From contig NZ_CP019607.1 in assembly GCF_001998865.1 (NCBI RefSeq), positions 2,976,001 to 3,040,000 of the forward strand: a DNA stretch of 64,000 bases, read 5' to 3'. Each line of letters starts with the position of its first letter. Within the stretch, counting starts at the first letter, position 1. A program made the position numbers and the translations under genes. Below are positions 1-7,974 of the stretch, piece by piece. Origin of the DNA: Tessaracoccus flavescens (GTDB lineage Bacteria; Actinomycetota; Actinomycetes; Propionibacteriales; Propionibacteriaceae). The notes under the pieces were generated by a model. It saw only the letters and a list, made by a program, of their open reading frames with translations. It did not search any database and was not told the DNA's origin.

Positions 1-112
1 CGAGCAGCAGCAGGGGGTTCGTCGTGGTCGACCCGGCGACGGCGATGGCGAGGGCGTAGCCCCACCAGGCGAACGGGTGCAGTTGGCGGGGCAGCAGGTA
101 GCGCTGAATCAC
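1..112 (-). CDS. ECF transporter T component, partial (energy-coupling transmembrane subunit)
   Basis: Only the first 37 codons are inside the window; the rest lies beyond base 1. The GTG start overlaps the TGA of the upstream gene (GTGA), so translation is probably coupled. The visible sequence begins [20 protein letters not shown] and runs into a small-residue membrane helix, which resembles the N-terminus of CbiQ-like T subunits that join the substrate-binding S protein to the ATPases of an energy-coupling factor importer. It is the third gene of the B12-riboswitch operon, so a corrinoid or cobalt substrate is inferred. The family call rests on a short stretch plus context. Confidence 0.6.
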   Translation of the reverse strand, partial: MIQRYLLPRQLHPFAWWGYALAIAVAGSTTTNPLLLL

Positions 113-1074
113 AGTCCGCGTCGTCGCCACCAGACGATGCCGCCTCCGGCTCCGATCGCCGCGACGACCCCGACCCCGACGAAGGTGCCGAGCGGAACCC
201 CTGCTGGCTCGGCAGGCACGGTTGGCGCCGCTGTCGAGGACGGGCTCGGCGTGGGCGTCGGTGTCGGCGAAGGGCTCGGGGTGGGGGTCGGCGTCGGCGA
301 CTGGATCGGGGAACGGGACGGGCTCGGCGTGGGGGTCGGGCTGGGCGTCGGCGTCGGCGCGGCCGAGCGCGACGGTGTGGGCCTCGCTGACGGTGTCGCC
401 GACGCAGTGGTGGGGCGTTTCGTCGGCTCGGCGCTCGGCACCTCCGCGCTGGAGGCGGGAGCCTCCGGCGTCGGCTCGGGCGCCTGTCCGGTCTCCGCGG
501 CCGTAGGCTCGGCCGGCTCGGGCGCCGCCGTCGTCGGCTCGGCGACGGGGTGTGTGGGCTTCACCCTGGGGGCCGGGTTGGTGTCCTTCGCCTTGTTCAG
601 CGAGAACGACCACCCTTCGTAGCCACCGAGGATCGCCTCGTGCGCCGCTCCTCCTGTCTGGGAAAAGGTCCACCTGCCGCCGTTGTCTGCGTGCCAGTAC
701 GACCAGAAGGCCCCGTCCGGCGGGGTCTGCCCGCAGCGCTCCCGGTAGGTCGGGTCCCCCGTGAGTGGAAGGGTCTCGTTGACGCCGGGCCTGCCGCCGA
801 TCCGACACACGAAGCTCGGCCCGTCGTGCAGGGTGCCCTCGGGATTCAGCCCGGCCAACTGCAGGATCTGCAGCCCCGAGGTGCCCGGCTCGACCCCGGA
901 GATGCAGGTGACGATCGTCTCGCCTCCGAGGTCCTGGTAGTCGACCACGAGCGTGACGCCTGCGTCATCGGTGCACGCGCCGGCGGTGACGTCCGCCGCC
1001 GCGGGGGTGCTGTCGATCCAGGCCGAGCCGAGGACGAGCAGACCCGCCGCGGTGGCGGCGGTGGTGCGTCGCAT
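109..1074 (-). CDS. Secreted, C-terminally anchored DUF4430-like protein of the B12-riboswitch operon
   Basis: The 321-residue protein has a signal peptide (about residues 1-27), a globular domain (about 30-165) with Cys residues and [16 protein letters not shown] aromatic motifs as in DUF4430 (transcobalamin C-terminal-like) domains, a long Pro/Thr/Ser/Glu linker with PTPTPSP repeats (about 170-285), one transmembrane helix (about 295-315) and a basic WWRRRGL tail. It should be displayed on the cell surface on a flexible stalk. It lies 6 bases downstream of a related gene and overlaps the ECF T gene. A substrate-capture role for the transporter is inferred from the riboswitch and the domain resemblance. 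Confidence 0.65.
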   Translation of the reverse strand: MRRTTAATAAGLLVLGSAWIDSTPAAADVTAGACTDDAGVTLVVDYQDLGGETIVTCISGVEPGTSGLQILQLAGLNPEGTLHDGPSFVCRIGGRPGVNETLPLTGDPTYRERCGQTPPDGAFWSYWHADNGGRWTFSQTGGAAHEAILGGYEGWSFSLNKAKDTNPAPRVKPTHPVAEPTTAAPEPAEPTAAETGQAPEPTPEAPASSAEVPSAEPTKRPTTASATPSARPTPSRSAAPTPTPSPTPTPSPSRSPIQSPTPTPTPSPSPTPTPTPSPSSTAAPTVPAEPAGVPLGTFVGVGVVAAIGAGGGIVWWRRRGL

Positions 1075-1080
1075 CAGGGA

Positions 1081-1698
1081 TCAGACTCCCGAGTCGGGCA
1101 GGCCCGGCTTGACGGTGGGAGCGACGGTCGGCTTCGCGGGCGTCGGCGTGGCTGCGCTCGGGGTGGCAGCGGGGGTCGACGGCACGAGACTCGGCGTGGC
1201 TGCGGGGGTGGACGGCTCCGGAGTGGGCGTGGCGTCGAGGGTGACGCCCTCGACCGGGTCGGCGGTCGGGGCGACGGCATCGACCTCCCAGTCAGGCTGC
1301 AGCACGAGCGCGAGGACGTCGCTCGCGGACAGTTCGAGCTGCCCGAGGCCGACCTGCGCGAACTCCCACTCCGCCGGGTAGGCGCCATCTGCGGGGCTCT
1401 TCGAGTAGACCGACCACCACTCCCTGTCCTTGGCGGTGCGGCCGTCGATCTCGGTGACGTAGGCGTCGGTCTGCGTGGTCAGGCCTGTGTCGAGCAGGGC
1501 CTCCTGGGCGGTGCGGAACTTCTCGGCGCACGCGCCGGTGGTCGTCTCGTCGTACTGCACGTGCACCCAGACAAGGCCTGCCTGGACGCATTCGGCGGCG
1601 GTGGCCGGCGCGGCATTCGCGGTGACCGCCGGGACGGCGAGGCCTGCGGTGAGGATGGCTGCCGCGGTCAGCGCGGCGGGCTTTGAGTGGCGGAACAT
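1081..1698 (-). CDS. Secreted DUF4430-like protein, first gene of the B12-riboswitch operon
   Basis: The 205-residue protein has a signal peptide (residues 1-29, ending near ANAAPA), a globular domain (about 35-140) with the DREWWSVYSKSP motif resembling that of its downstream neighbour, and a Thr/Pro/Ala-rich tail. It ends in GLPDSGV, a sortase-like pentapeptide followed at once by the stop codon with no hydrophobic tail. GAGGGCC before the ATG is a plausible ribosome binding site. It is the first gene after the riboswitch. A role in corrinoid or cobalt capture is inferred, not shown. Confidence 0.6.
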   Translation of the reverse strand: MFRHSKPAALTAAAILTAGLAVPAVTANAAPATAAECVQAGLVWVHVQYDETTTGACAEKFRTAQEALLDTGLTTQTDAYVTEIDGRTAKDREWWSVYSKSPADGAYPAEWEFAQVGLGQLELSASDVLALVLQPDWEVDAVAPTADPVEGVTLDATPTPEPSTPAATPSLVPSTPAATPSAATPTPAKPTVAPTVKPGLPDSGV

Positions 1699-1764
1699 GT
1701 GGCCCTCGAATCGTTTGGTCCGTCGGCCACGGGGCTTGTCCGCTTGTGCGACGGAGGATCAACC

Positions 1765-1863
1765 TGACGCCAGACGGCGGTCCGACTCCCCGCGAGGCTC
1801 GCGGGATCACGGTTGCGCGACAGCTCCGGGATCTCACCGGATTCATCCGCCTGACGGGCGTCA
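1765..1863 (-). promoter_or_regulatory. Cobalamin riboswitch
   Basis: Read on the minus strand, the element is closed by complementary arms TGACGCC (1857-1863) and GGCGTCA (1765-1771). Between them lie AATCCGGTGAGATCCCGG, then GCTGTCGCGCAACCGTGA and GGAGTCGGA, matching the conserved order of the B12-riboswitch core. About 66 bases separate it from the first ATG. That segment holds CCGTCG and CGACGG arms that could form the expression platform. Known members shut off B12 or cobalt transport and synthesis genes when adenosylcobalamin is plentiful. Confidence 0.88.
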
Positions 1864-1913
1864 CCTTACCCCAGCGCTAGGGTGGAGACCGTACCGGCCC
1901 AGGAAGGACCCCC

Positions 1914-2630
1914 ATGCCCGACGCGATCATCTTCGACCTCGACGGAACGCTCGCCGACACCGAGACCGTCTGGGACGGCGTGCGCCAAGGGATGGCCGCC
2001 GACGCGGGCATCGAATGGCCCGAGGGTGCGACCCAGGCGATGATGGGGATGAGCACCGGTGAATGGAGCCGGTTCCTGGCCGAGGAGGTCGGCCTTCCCT
2101 ACCCGCCAGAAGAGGTCGCGCGGCTGACCATCGAGCAGATGGCCGAGCACTACCGTGAGGGCATCACGCTGCTGCCGGGCGCCATCGAGTCGGTCAGGAG
2201 GATGGCCGCCCGCTACCCGCTCGCCATCGCCAGCTCGTCGCCGCGCGTGCTGATCGACACCTTCATCGAGGTGTTCGGCATCGACGACGTGATCGAGGTC
2301 TGCGTCTCCACGGAGGAGGTCGACCGCGGAAAGCCCGCCCCGGACGGCTTCATCAAGGCCTGTGCGCTGCTCGGGGTCGATCCCCGCAGAACCATCGCAA
2401 TCGAGGACTCGACCAACGGCATCGCCTCGGCGCTCGCCGCCGGGATGACGGTGGTCGCCGTGCCGCCGCACTTCCACCCGCCGTCGGCCGAGCTGCTCGA
2501 GAAGACGACCGTCCTGCAGACCCTCGACGAGCTGACCGTCGATCTCGTGGAGGAACTGATTCCATCGCCTCCCGCGCCCGTCGGCGACACCGGAGGCAAG
2601 GGCTCGCCCGGGGACATCGCGGAACTCTGA
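1914..2630 (+). CDS. HAD-superfamily hydrolase, phosphatase/phosphoglucomutase-like
   Basis: The 238-residue protein opens with motif I FDLDGTLADTE (Asp nucleophile pair near residues 8-10), followed by an alpha-helical cap. It then has motif II (ASSSPR, about 103), the motif III lysine in RGKPAPDGF and motif IV in IEDSTNGIASALAAGM. This is the layout of HAD subfamily IA enzymes such as beta-phosphoglucomutase and 2-deoxyglucose-6-phosphatase. The AGGAAGGA upstream of the ATG is a good ribosome binding site. The C-terminal about 25 residues are a Pro/Gly-rich extension. The substrate cannot be told from sequence. Confidence 0.85.
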   Translation: MPDAIIFDLDGTLADTETVWDGVRQGMAADAGIEWPEGATQAMMGMSTGEWSRFLAEEVGLPYPPEEVARLTIEQMAEHYREGITLLPGAIESVRRMAARYPLAIASSSPRVLIDTFIEVFGIDDVIEVCVSTEEVDRGKPAPDGFIKACALLGVDPRRTIAIEDSTNGIASALAAGMTVVAVPPHFHPPSAELLEKTTVLQTLDELTVDLVEELIPSPPAPVGDTGGKGSPGDIAEL

Positions 2631-2782
2631 GGGGACCGAGGCCCGAACGTCGTGGAAACCGGCCCGCGGCCGCGGGCGGCGTGACAGGATCGGAAGGATC
2701 GACCCGCCTGACCTGTCAGGCGCGGTCCACGCCACCGGAGGCGGTGCCCGCGGTGGTGCGGCGACGCTTCCGAGGAGACGCC

Positions 2783-2959
2783 GTGCCGACGATCTGCAAC
2801 GACCAAGCAGAGTGCACCGACGAGGCCATCGAGGGGTTCGTGGACCTCTACCCGCGCTACGTGCGGCGCGTGATGGGAGGCGTGGTCCGCGCCCATCGCC
2901 CTGCGCGGCCGAAGGTGGCCGTCCTGGAAGGGCTCATCGAGATGTGCACGAGCTGGTGA
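2783..2959 (+). CDS. Small hypothetical protein (58 aa)
   Basis: A GTG start preceded by GAGGAG at 6-base spacing gives a 58-residue protein with acidic N-terminal and basic C-terminal halves, two predicted helices and two early Cys residues. An upstream in-frame start exists but lacks a ribosome binding site. No family was recognised. It stands alone between the HAD gene and a convergent VOC gene. Confidence 0.4.
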   Translation: MPTICNDQAECTDEAIEGFVDLYPRYVRRVMGGVVRAHRPARPKVAVLEGLIEMCTSW

Positions 2960-2998
2960 GCCGTGGCACATGACGGTGCCGAGGGGAGCTTTCCCGTT

Positions 2999-3385
2999 TC
3001 AGGCTCCCGGGTAGGAGTCGAGGTTCCACCAGTGGCCATCGAAGTCAGCGACACATGCGTTGCGCCCTCCGTGGGGGGCGTCGTTGGGTTCGGTGACGGT
3101 GGTTGCGCCGTGTGCCAGGGCCGTGGTGAAGAGGCTGTCGACGTCCCCATCGCTGGCGACCACCAGGTTGCAGATCCCCGGTCCGTAATGCGGGTCATCG
3201 TCCCGAGCGGAGCCGAGCATGATGCCACCGTTGTCGCGCCAGGCAAGTTGCGCATGGGCCACCAAGGTCGAGTCATCAGGATCCCGCACGATCATGGCAG
3301 TGGTGAAGCCGATGGCTTGGAGGAAGTCGATGCCTCGATCGGCATCGGTGTAGCGCAGGCAGTGGAAGAGCTGTGGTGTAGTCAT
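2999..3385 (-). CDS. VOC-family (glyoxalase/bleomycin-resistance fold) protein
   Basis: The 128-residue protein is a typical single-chain VOC protein: an N-terminal beta-alpha-beta with FHCLRYTDADRGIDFLQA, a central strand region, and a C-terminal VADFDGHWWNLDSYPG segment that matches the end of many glyoxalase-like proteins (DPxGxxWxL). It lies directly downstream of the AraC-type regulator gene on the same strand, a common pairing in which the regulator controls the VOC gene. The substrate is unknown. Confidence 0.78.
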   Translation of the reverse strand: MTTPQLFHCLRYTDADRGIDFLQAIGFTTAMIVRDPDDSTLVAHAQLAWRDNGGIMLGSARDDDPHYGPGICNLVVASDGDVDSLFTTALAHGATTVTEPNDAPHGGRNACVADFDGHWWNLDSYPGA

Positions 3386-3395
3386 GGCTCCAGCC

Positions 3396-4192
3396 TCACC
3401 CTGGAAGCGTGTCGGTGTCTTGAAGCAATGGGAAATCGGCCTTCGACTGGCGCAGCGTCCACCCGGTCATCGACTTCCATTCGCGCGACAGGTGCGCTTG
3501 GTCGCTGTAGCCGGCCATGGCAGCGACGTCGGAGAGCTGGGCACCACTCTGGACGAGGTCTTTGGCGTGGTTGAAGCGAGCGATGCGCGCCACCTGTTTG
3601 GGCGAAAGACCTGTCTCCAGAGCGAACGGGCTAGAGAGACGCCGTCTGGACAGGCCAACATACTGAGCCAGGTCGGAGATGGGGATCACACCCCCGGCTC
3701 GATGAATCCGCGAGAGTGCCTCGACCATGTCTGCCCGCGGTGTGTGGGAATGCTGGTCGAGCCTCTTGGCGAGGAATGCCGCCAAGAGGTGGAACCGTCG
3801 CGGCCACGTTGACTGCCGCAGCTGGTCGAGCAGGTGCCTGGGCCACGGGAGATCCTTCACATCAACCATCGAGCCGGCCAGCTCTCCGGCCGGCGTCCAA
3901 GAAGCCGACGGGCCGAGAGCGGGTGGATCGACAACTCGAGGCCCTGCTGGCGCCCCCTCGACTGGATCAGGGCCGCAGTGGTGTGGAGGCCGGAGACCAG
4001 TACGTCCAGGCGATGCCGCTCGCCGCCATGCAGCCAGCCACAGTTGATCGGCTCCGCGAACGAGAGCACCACCGTGACACCCAACGAGGGAACCCCGTGG
4101 TGGTCAGTGTCGCTACTGGTGAAGTCATACCCTGCCCAGGAAAGGAGATGAGGGCGCAACCCCTGCGGGATCGCTGGCTGCCAGACGGGCAT
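3396..4192 (-). pseudogene. AraC-family regulator, frameshifted
   Basis: Two frames together give one AraC-type regulator. Codons from 4192 down to about 3891 encode the N-terminal sensor half, ending in LELSIHPLSARRLLG. Bases 3396 to about 3890 encode MVDVKDLPW and a C-terminal HTH pair (ISDLAQYVGLSRRRLSSPF and LSDVAAMAGYSDQAHLSREW). The switch is near 3891-3897: restoring one C in the CGCCGG run would give LGRPAGELAGSMVDVKDL without a break. It is therefore a single-base deletion or a sequencing error. The VOC gene downstream is a likely target. Confidence 0.75.
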
Positions 4193-4361
4193 GCACCCAC
4201 CCTAGGCAAACCCTGGCCCAGAAGCAGAGACTTGACTGACGACCATTGTGGTGTCGCTACACGCCCGCCAGTCACGACCGCCACGCCCGTAGCGACTCGA
4301 TCAACGTGTCCGGTCAGTACAGCTAGACCAACTCCCACCGCGACGGCGGAAGCCCGGTGGA

Positions 4362-5162
4362 TACGCTCACGCGCTGGAGTGCTTCATACTGGCCATCGAG
4401 ATCATCGGCACCCTCGCCACGGCCGCGGCGGCGATCTTTGCCGGCTGGGCGGCTGTCACCGCCAAAGGGATGGTCGACCTGGAACGATAGCGCGATCGGA
4501 CCTCAGCCAAGGAACAGCAACTACGGCAAGCCCGCCTCGTCGTCGTCGACGTCGTGACCTCGCCGCTCCGCTCCATCACAGACGAAACGATCGAGGCTAT
4601 GAGGACCGACACTTCGGCAGTGCCTCTGGAAGAGGACACCCCCATCGCGGGAGTCGATGTGATGGCGACCGTGCTCAACGCCGGCCGAGAACCCATCCGA
4701 GACCTGATGGTCAAGGTGGTGATGGGACCTTCTACCTTCGGACCAATAGGGCTCGGCCCGATGCATCCCGATGCAAAGTTCTGGGTTGCCGCACGGATGT
4801 TCTCGGGCAGTGACACCGCCCGAGTGGACCTCTACTGCCGGTTCAGGGACGCGCAAGGCCAGGTGTGGCAAGTCCACAACCACGGCGACGGCCCCGAACT
4901 CCTTGAGCCTGTCGATCTCGAGCAATGGCGACGAGCTGCCGGCACGTTTGATGCTGAGGCGATGAGCCGCGCCGAGCGAGGCCTGGTATCCGACGGTCGC
5001 AGTTTCGACGGGATCGACCGCCTCAGACAGGGAAATGCCCTGCCTGTTGAGGGATGGGTTCATTCAGCCCTGGTCCCCAAGCCGGGAGAGCACATACCCG
5101 TCGACGACAGCCGGTGGCCCTGGTGGATGGATCAGGCCGGTTGGGCTGATCAGGCCACGTAA
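4362..5162 (+). pseudogene. Membrane-anchored hypothetical protein interrupted by an in-frame TAG
   Basis: One continuous frame encodes a transmembrane helix (IIGTLATAAAAIFAGWAAV, codons about 4398-4455) and MVDLER, then TAG at 4488-4490. It reads on without shift through the basic RDRTSAKEQQLRQARL and a soluble domain of about 200 residues to the stop at 5162. The natural reading is a nonsense change of a Glu codon in an ER/ER repeat. A GTG at 4554 could restart the soluble part, but it has no clear ribosome binding site. The true start is unclear: no ATG or GTG is in frame just before the helix. The soluble part is not recognised. The bases from 4193 to 4361 hold no gene. Confidence 0.55.
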
Positions 5163-5174
5163 TCTGCCGTGCTA

Positions 5175-5753
5175 CTACTCGGCGTGTGAGGCGGGTTGCC
5201 GTAGCGCGCGGGAGACCGAGCTGGCGCCGACGTCGAGGACCTTGGCGATGTAGCTGATACTCGCCCCTTCCTTGCGCATCCGTCTGGCCTGCTCGACGCG
5301 CTCCGGCGTCATCACAGTGGGGCGACCACCGACCCTTCCCTGGGCCCTGGCGTACTCCAGTCCTCGCTTCGTGTTCGCGCGGATCTGGTCGACCCGGAAC
5401 TGAGCGAACACGGCCATGATCCCCACGAACGCCTGCCCGGCCGGCGTCGACGTGTCCACATCCAAGGCCGGTTCCGTCAAGCTCTTCACACTGACCCCGC
5501 GACGGCCCAGGTCGTGCAGGATCTCGATCGCCATCACTTCAGTGCCGGCGATCCGGTCCAACGCCCGGATCACTAACTGATCCCCCGCGCGGAGGTAGTC
5601 CAGGCACGCCAGCCATTGCGGCCGATCTGAGCGTCTGCTCGACTCGCCGTGGTCGACGAACACCCGCTCAGCCCCGGCAGCGCGGAGCTCGGCCTCCTGC
5701 GCTTGCGGGTTCTGCTCCCGGGTACTGACCCGGGCGTAGCCGATCTTCGTCAC
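5175..5753 (-). CDS. Serine recombinase (resolvase/invertase family)
   Basis: The 192-residue protein has the small serine recombinase layout. The catalytic domain starts IGYARVSTREQNPQAQ with Ser10 as nucleophile and carries VIRALDRIAGTEV and GQAFVGIMAVFAQFRVDQI. The last 45 residues form a helix-turn-helix (GASISYIAKVLDVGASSVSRAL). Length matches Tn3-type resolvases and Hin-like invertases. It overlaps the Fic gene by four bases (5750-5753) and is the last gene of the operon. No res site, invertible segment or transposon end was found nearby, so it may be a relic of a mobile element or an operon partner of the toxin pair. Confidence 0.88.
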   Translation of the reverse strand: MTKIGYARVSTREQNPQAQEAELRAAGAERVFVDHGESSRRSDRPQWLACLDYLRAGDQLVIRALDRIAGTEVMAIEILHDLGRRGVSVKSLTEPALDVDTSTPAGQAFVGIMAVFAQFRVDQIRANTKRGLEYARAQGRVGGRPTVMTPERVEQARRMRKEGASISYIAKVLDVGASSVSRALRQPASHAE

Positions 5754-6556
5754 AACTCCCGCCCCAACTCTTCGCGGGAGCGGGCCTCCGGCTCGGGTGC
5801 TCGGTGGCGCTCGTGCCTGCCGGCTTCCTCAGCGGCGGCGACCCGCTGCAGGGTTGCCCTGATCTGCCCAATCGAAGCCCTCGGTGCATCGCTGGGGACC
5901 TGCGGTGCGGGCAGGACGGCCTTGTCCAGGACCGCGGCCAGTCGATCATTTCGTCCGGTGTCCTGGCCGTGGAACCGCGCCTGGACGAACTCGTCTCGCA
6001 ACGCAGCGCCAGGCGCGAACTGATCGGTTGCCAGTTCGTAGCCGGCCTGGCGGGACAGCTGCGAGTAGAACACGAACTGCGCTCGCGTGTTGCCCTCCCG
6101 GAAGCTGTGCACCACGTTGACCTCCCGCCAGCTCTCCGCAAGCTCGGAGACGAAGACGGACTTCTCAAGCCCACGCAGCAGGCTCTTCCGAGCCAACTTC
6201 GCGTACTCCGCCTCCGCGGCCGCCGTCAACGACGGCCCCGCCCCGTAGTAGGCGTGACCGTCCTTGGTCATGAACTGCCCCACCGGCGCGACCCGCTCCT
6301 GACCTGCCCACTCGTACACGTCCTGGAAGACATGCGCGTGGATCGCCTTCATGTGGTCGTAGTCGAACGCCCCGGTGATCTGATTGCCTAGCTCGATGAT
6401 CCGCACGGCCGTCGCGATCTCCTCGAGGACCTTCAGCTTTGCCGGATCGGGTTCGCCGTACGGGTGCCCGGGACTCGTGAACTTGTTCCGCAACACAGAC
6501 GTACCTGGGATGAAGTAGTCATCCCAGGTACGGAAAGAGCCTGAGCGCGCCATCAC
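5750..6556 (-). CDS. Fic-domain toxin (adenylyltransferase), VbhT/FicT-like
   Basis: The 268-residue protein has a Fic fold: an N-terminal FTSPGHPYG region, then IHAHVFQDVYEWAGQERVAPV (the flap region) and the active-site loop HSFREGNTRAQF with catalytic His near residue 150. The usual motif is HPFxxGN(G/T)R, so Ser replaces Pro here. Known members transfer AMP to targets such as GyrB and ParE and are held inactive by a VbhA-type antitoxin. The antitoxin gene overlaps the start by four bases. The C-terminal 60 residues are charged and not conserved-looking. Confidence 0.85.
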   Translation of the reverse strand: MMARSGSFRTWDDYFIPGTSVLRNKFTSPGHPYGEPDPAKLKVLEEIATAVRIIELGNQITGAFDYDHMKAIHAHVFQDVYEWAGQERVAPVGQFMTKDGHAYYGAGPSLTAAAEAEYAKLARKSLLRGLEKSVFVSELAESWREVNVVHSFREGNTRAQFVFYSQLSRQAGYELATDQFAPGAALRDEFVQARFHGQDTGRNDRLAAVLDKAVLPAPQVPSDAPRASIGQIRATLQRVAAAEEAGRHERHRAPEPEARSREELGREL

Positions 6557-6747
6557 CCTTGGACGTGACGGCGCGCGTCGGCAACAGCCTGCTCCGCAGT
6601 GATCTCTTCCCGAGCAACCCGTTCGAGCAGGTCCTTCAGCACGGGATCGGTGACCTCATGACCGGCGACGCCCAAGGCTGCGCGAGCAAAGCTCAGCCTC
6701 GTGTCGGCCTCGGCCTGGCTGGGGGCGGTGCGGGTGGTGGCAGCCAT
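6553..6747 (-). CDS. VbhA-like antitoxin of the Fic pair, lacking the inhibitory Glu
   Basis: The 64-residue protein shows the layout of VbhA-family antitoxins: a disordered start, an inhibitory helix (about 16-30) and a C-terminal helical pair with LKDLLERVAREEITAEQAVADARR. In characterised class I pairs the helix carries (S/T)xxxE(G/N), whose Glu displaces the gamma-phosphate of ATP. The corresponding segment reads ALGVAG (residues 24-29), with Ala at both the Ser and Glu positions. It overlaps fic by ATGA and is preceded by GGAG. The identification is strong from size, position and C-terminus; the missing Glu depends on my alignment from memory. Confidence 0.78.
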   Translation of the reverse strand: MAATTRTAPSQAEADTRLSFARAALGVAGHEVTDPVLKDLLERVAREEITAEQAVADARRHVQG

Positions 6748-6760
6748 GGTCTGCTCCGTT

Positions 6761-6806
6761 CTATGGGCACTTCTATTCTACCAGCCCAGCCGAAAACGTT
6801 CCATAG
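6761..6806 (-). promoter_or_regulatory. Probable promoter and operator of the antitoxin-toxin operon
   Basis: On the minus strand TGGAAC (6798-6803) and TAGAAT (6775-6780) are separated by 17 bp, 28 bp before the antitoxin ATG. Inverted arms CTATGG (6761-6766) and CCATAG (6801-6806) bracket this promoter, which would suit autorepression. The assignment is by inspection only. Confidence 0.45.
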
Positions 6807-6868
6807 GCGGTTTCGGTTGGTTTGGGTTTCGGTGGGGGTTTTCGGCACGCCATCTGCCGCTCAACTCC

Positions 6869-7912
6869 ATGTCGCAGATCTCGTCGTCGTCGATGAGCCG
6901 AAAACGACCGTTACTGGTTCACCATCGTTCACGTCCCAGCAACGTCGAGCCGGGCCTCGTTGTCCCCCTGCAGCGGTACAACGCGGAAGAGCCAGAGGCT
7001 ACAGCGTTCGTGGAGTCTGTCTCGAAGTTGGACCAGGGCTCTATTGAAATCAAACTGGACGCAGTCGACTACACCACGCAGGACCTTGAAGAGACCACCA
7101 TTCAACTCTTCGAAGACCATGCCCTCGCGGAAGAAGTCTTCGGCTCCGTGCCGCAGGAAATCGGCTATACCGATCAGGGACTAGATGTGACCTTGGCCGA
7201 AGGTGCACCTCTGCCACGAAGGTCCTCTGAATCCCTTTTGGGAGTGCCGACCACGGTGCGGGTGGCAACTGAAGAGCCGCCCACCTCAGATGGATGGCAG
7301 ACTAGCGGCGCAGATCAATCACCCTGGACAGGCGGATCTGCCATCAACAGCGGGACGGGTCTCTGTACTTCCGGGTTTACCTGGGACAAGTGGACGACGC
7401 GAGAGAAGATGGGGTCCACAGCGGAACATTGCTATCAGCTCGCCAGCCCACAGCCAGCCACTCAGACATGGAAGACCCCTCCCGGAACAACCGTGGGTAA
7501 CCGATACTTCTTCAACATCGCGGCCGATACACAACTCATACGCGCCGCATCCGGAACGAGCTTCCGCCCAAGAGTTTGGGTCGGGTACAACGATCCTCGG
7601 ACGGTGAAGGAATATAAGTCGAGTGTCCCGGCGACCCAGGTGGTTGCTCTATACGGGCGCACGAGCGGATACCATTCCACCACCGTTCTTGGGCATTTCC
7701 CTCGGACAATGCTTGATGGATCAACGACTGTCCTCGCTCGGACCAACTCTAACGTCTGCCAGCCTGGGGATTCTGGCGGGCCATGGTTCTACGCTCGCGG
7801 CGACGGAAACATCGTGGCCGTGGGGCAGCACGTCGGCGAATGGAGCAGGTGTGAGTTCGTCCAGATCGGGACAATCAGCGCATCCCTTAGCGCTTCTGTC
7901 TATCTTGGCTAA
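6869..7912 (+). CDS. S1-type (chymotrypsin-fold) serine protease without a visible signal peptide
   Basis: The protein has a pro-region-like N-terminal half and a C-terminal protease domain with the His motif STAEHCY (TAxHC), an Asp region and the nucleophile in CQPGDSGGPWFYA. The ending GTISASLSASVYLG resembles streptogrisin-like enzymes. Such proteases are normally secreted, yet neither the ATG chosen here nor any in-frame start back to 6701 gives a believable signal peptide, and there is no good ribosome binding site. The upstream bases belong to the divergent antitoxin promoter. The 5' end was probably lost when the antitoxin operon arrived, so expression is doubtful. Confidence 0.7.
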   Translation: MSQISSSSMSRKRPLLVHHRSRPSNVEPGLVVPLQRYNAEEPEATAFVESVSKLDQGSIEIKLDAVDYTTQDLEETTIQLFEDHALAEEVFGSVPQEIGYTDQGLDVTLAEGAPLPRRSSESLLGVPTTVRVATEEPPTSDGWQTSGADQSPWTGGSAINSGTGLCTSGFTWDKWTTREKMGSTAEHCYQLASPQPATQTWKTPPGTTVGNRYFFNIAADTQLIRAASGTSFRPRVWVGYNDPRTVKEYKSSVPATQVVALYGRTSGYHSTTVLGHFPRTMLDGSTTVLARTNSNVCQPGDSGGPWFYARGDGNIVAVGQHVGEWSRCEFVQIGTISASLSASVYLG

Positions 7913-7934
7913 TAGAACGGTTGCGTTTATCTGC

Positions 7935-7969
7935 GTGGTGGGGCTCTCCCTCGTGGCGAGCCCCACCAC
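7935..7969. terminator. Bidirectional hairpin terminator
   Basis: Perfect 12-bp arms GTGGTGGGGCTC (7935-7946) and GAGCCCCACCAC (7958-7969) with an 11-base loop are followed by TTGTCT. The hairpin lies between the protease gene and the convergent gene ending at 7975, so it can serve both. Confidence 0.75.
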
Positions 7970-7974
7970 CTTGT

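Noticed and set aside
109..560. Tandem repeats of GTCGGCGTC-type units resembling a minisatellite
   Set aside because: They encode the PTPTPSP stalk of the surface protein and are explained by coding of low-complexity sequence.
4253..4296. Inverted repeat GTCGCTAC/GTAGCGAC
   Set aside because: The 8-bp arms are 28 bases apart in a gene-free stretch before a broken gene. No promoter boxes at correct spacing were found, so it may be chance.
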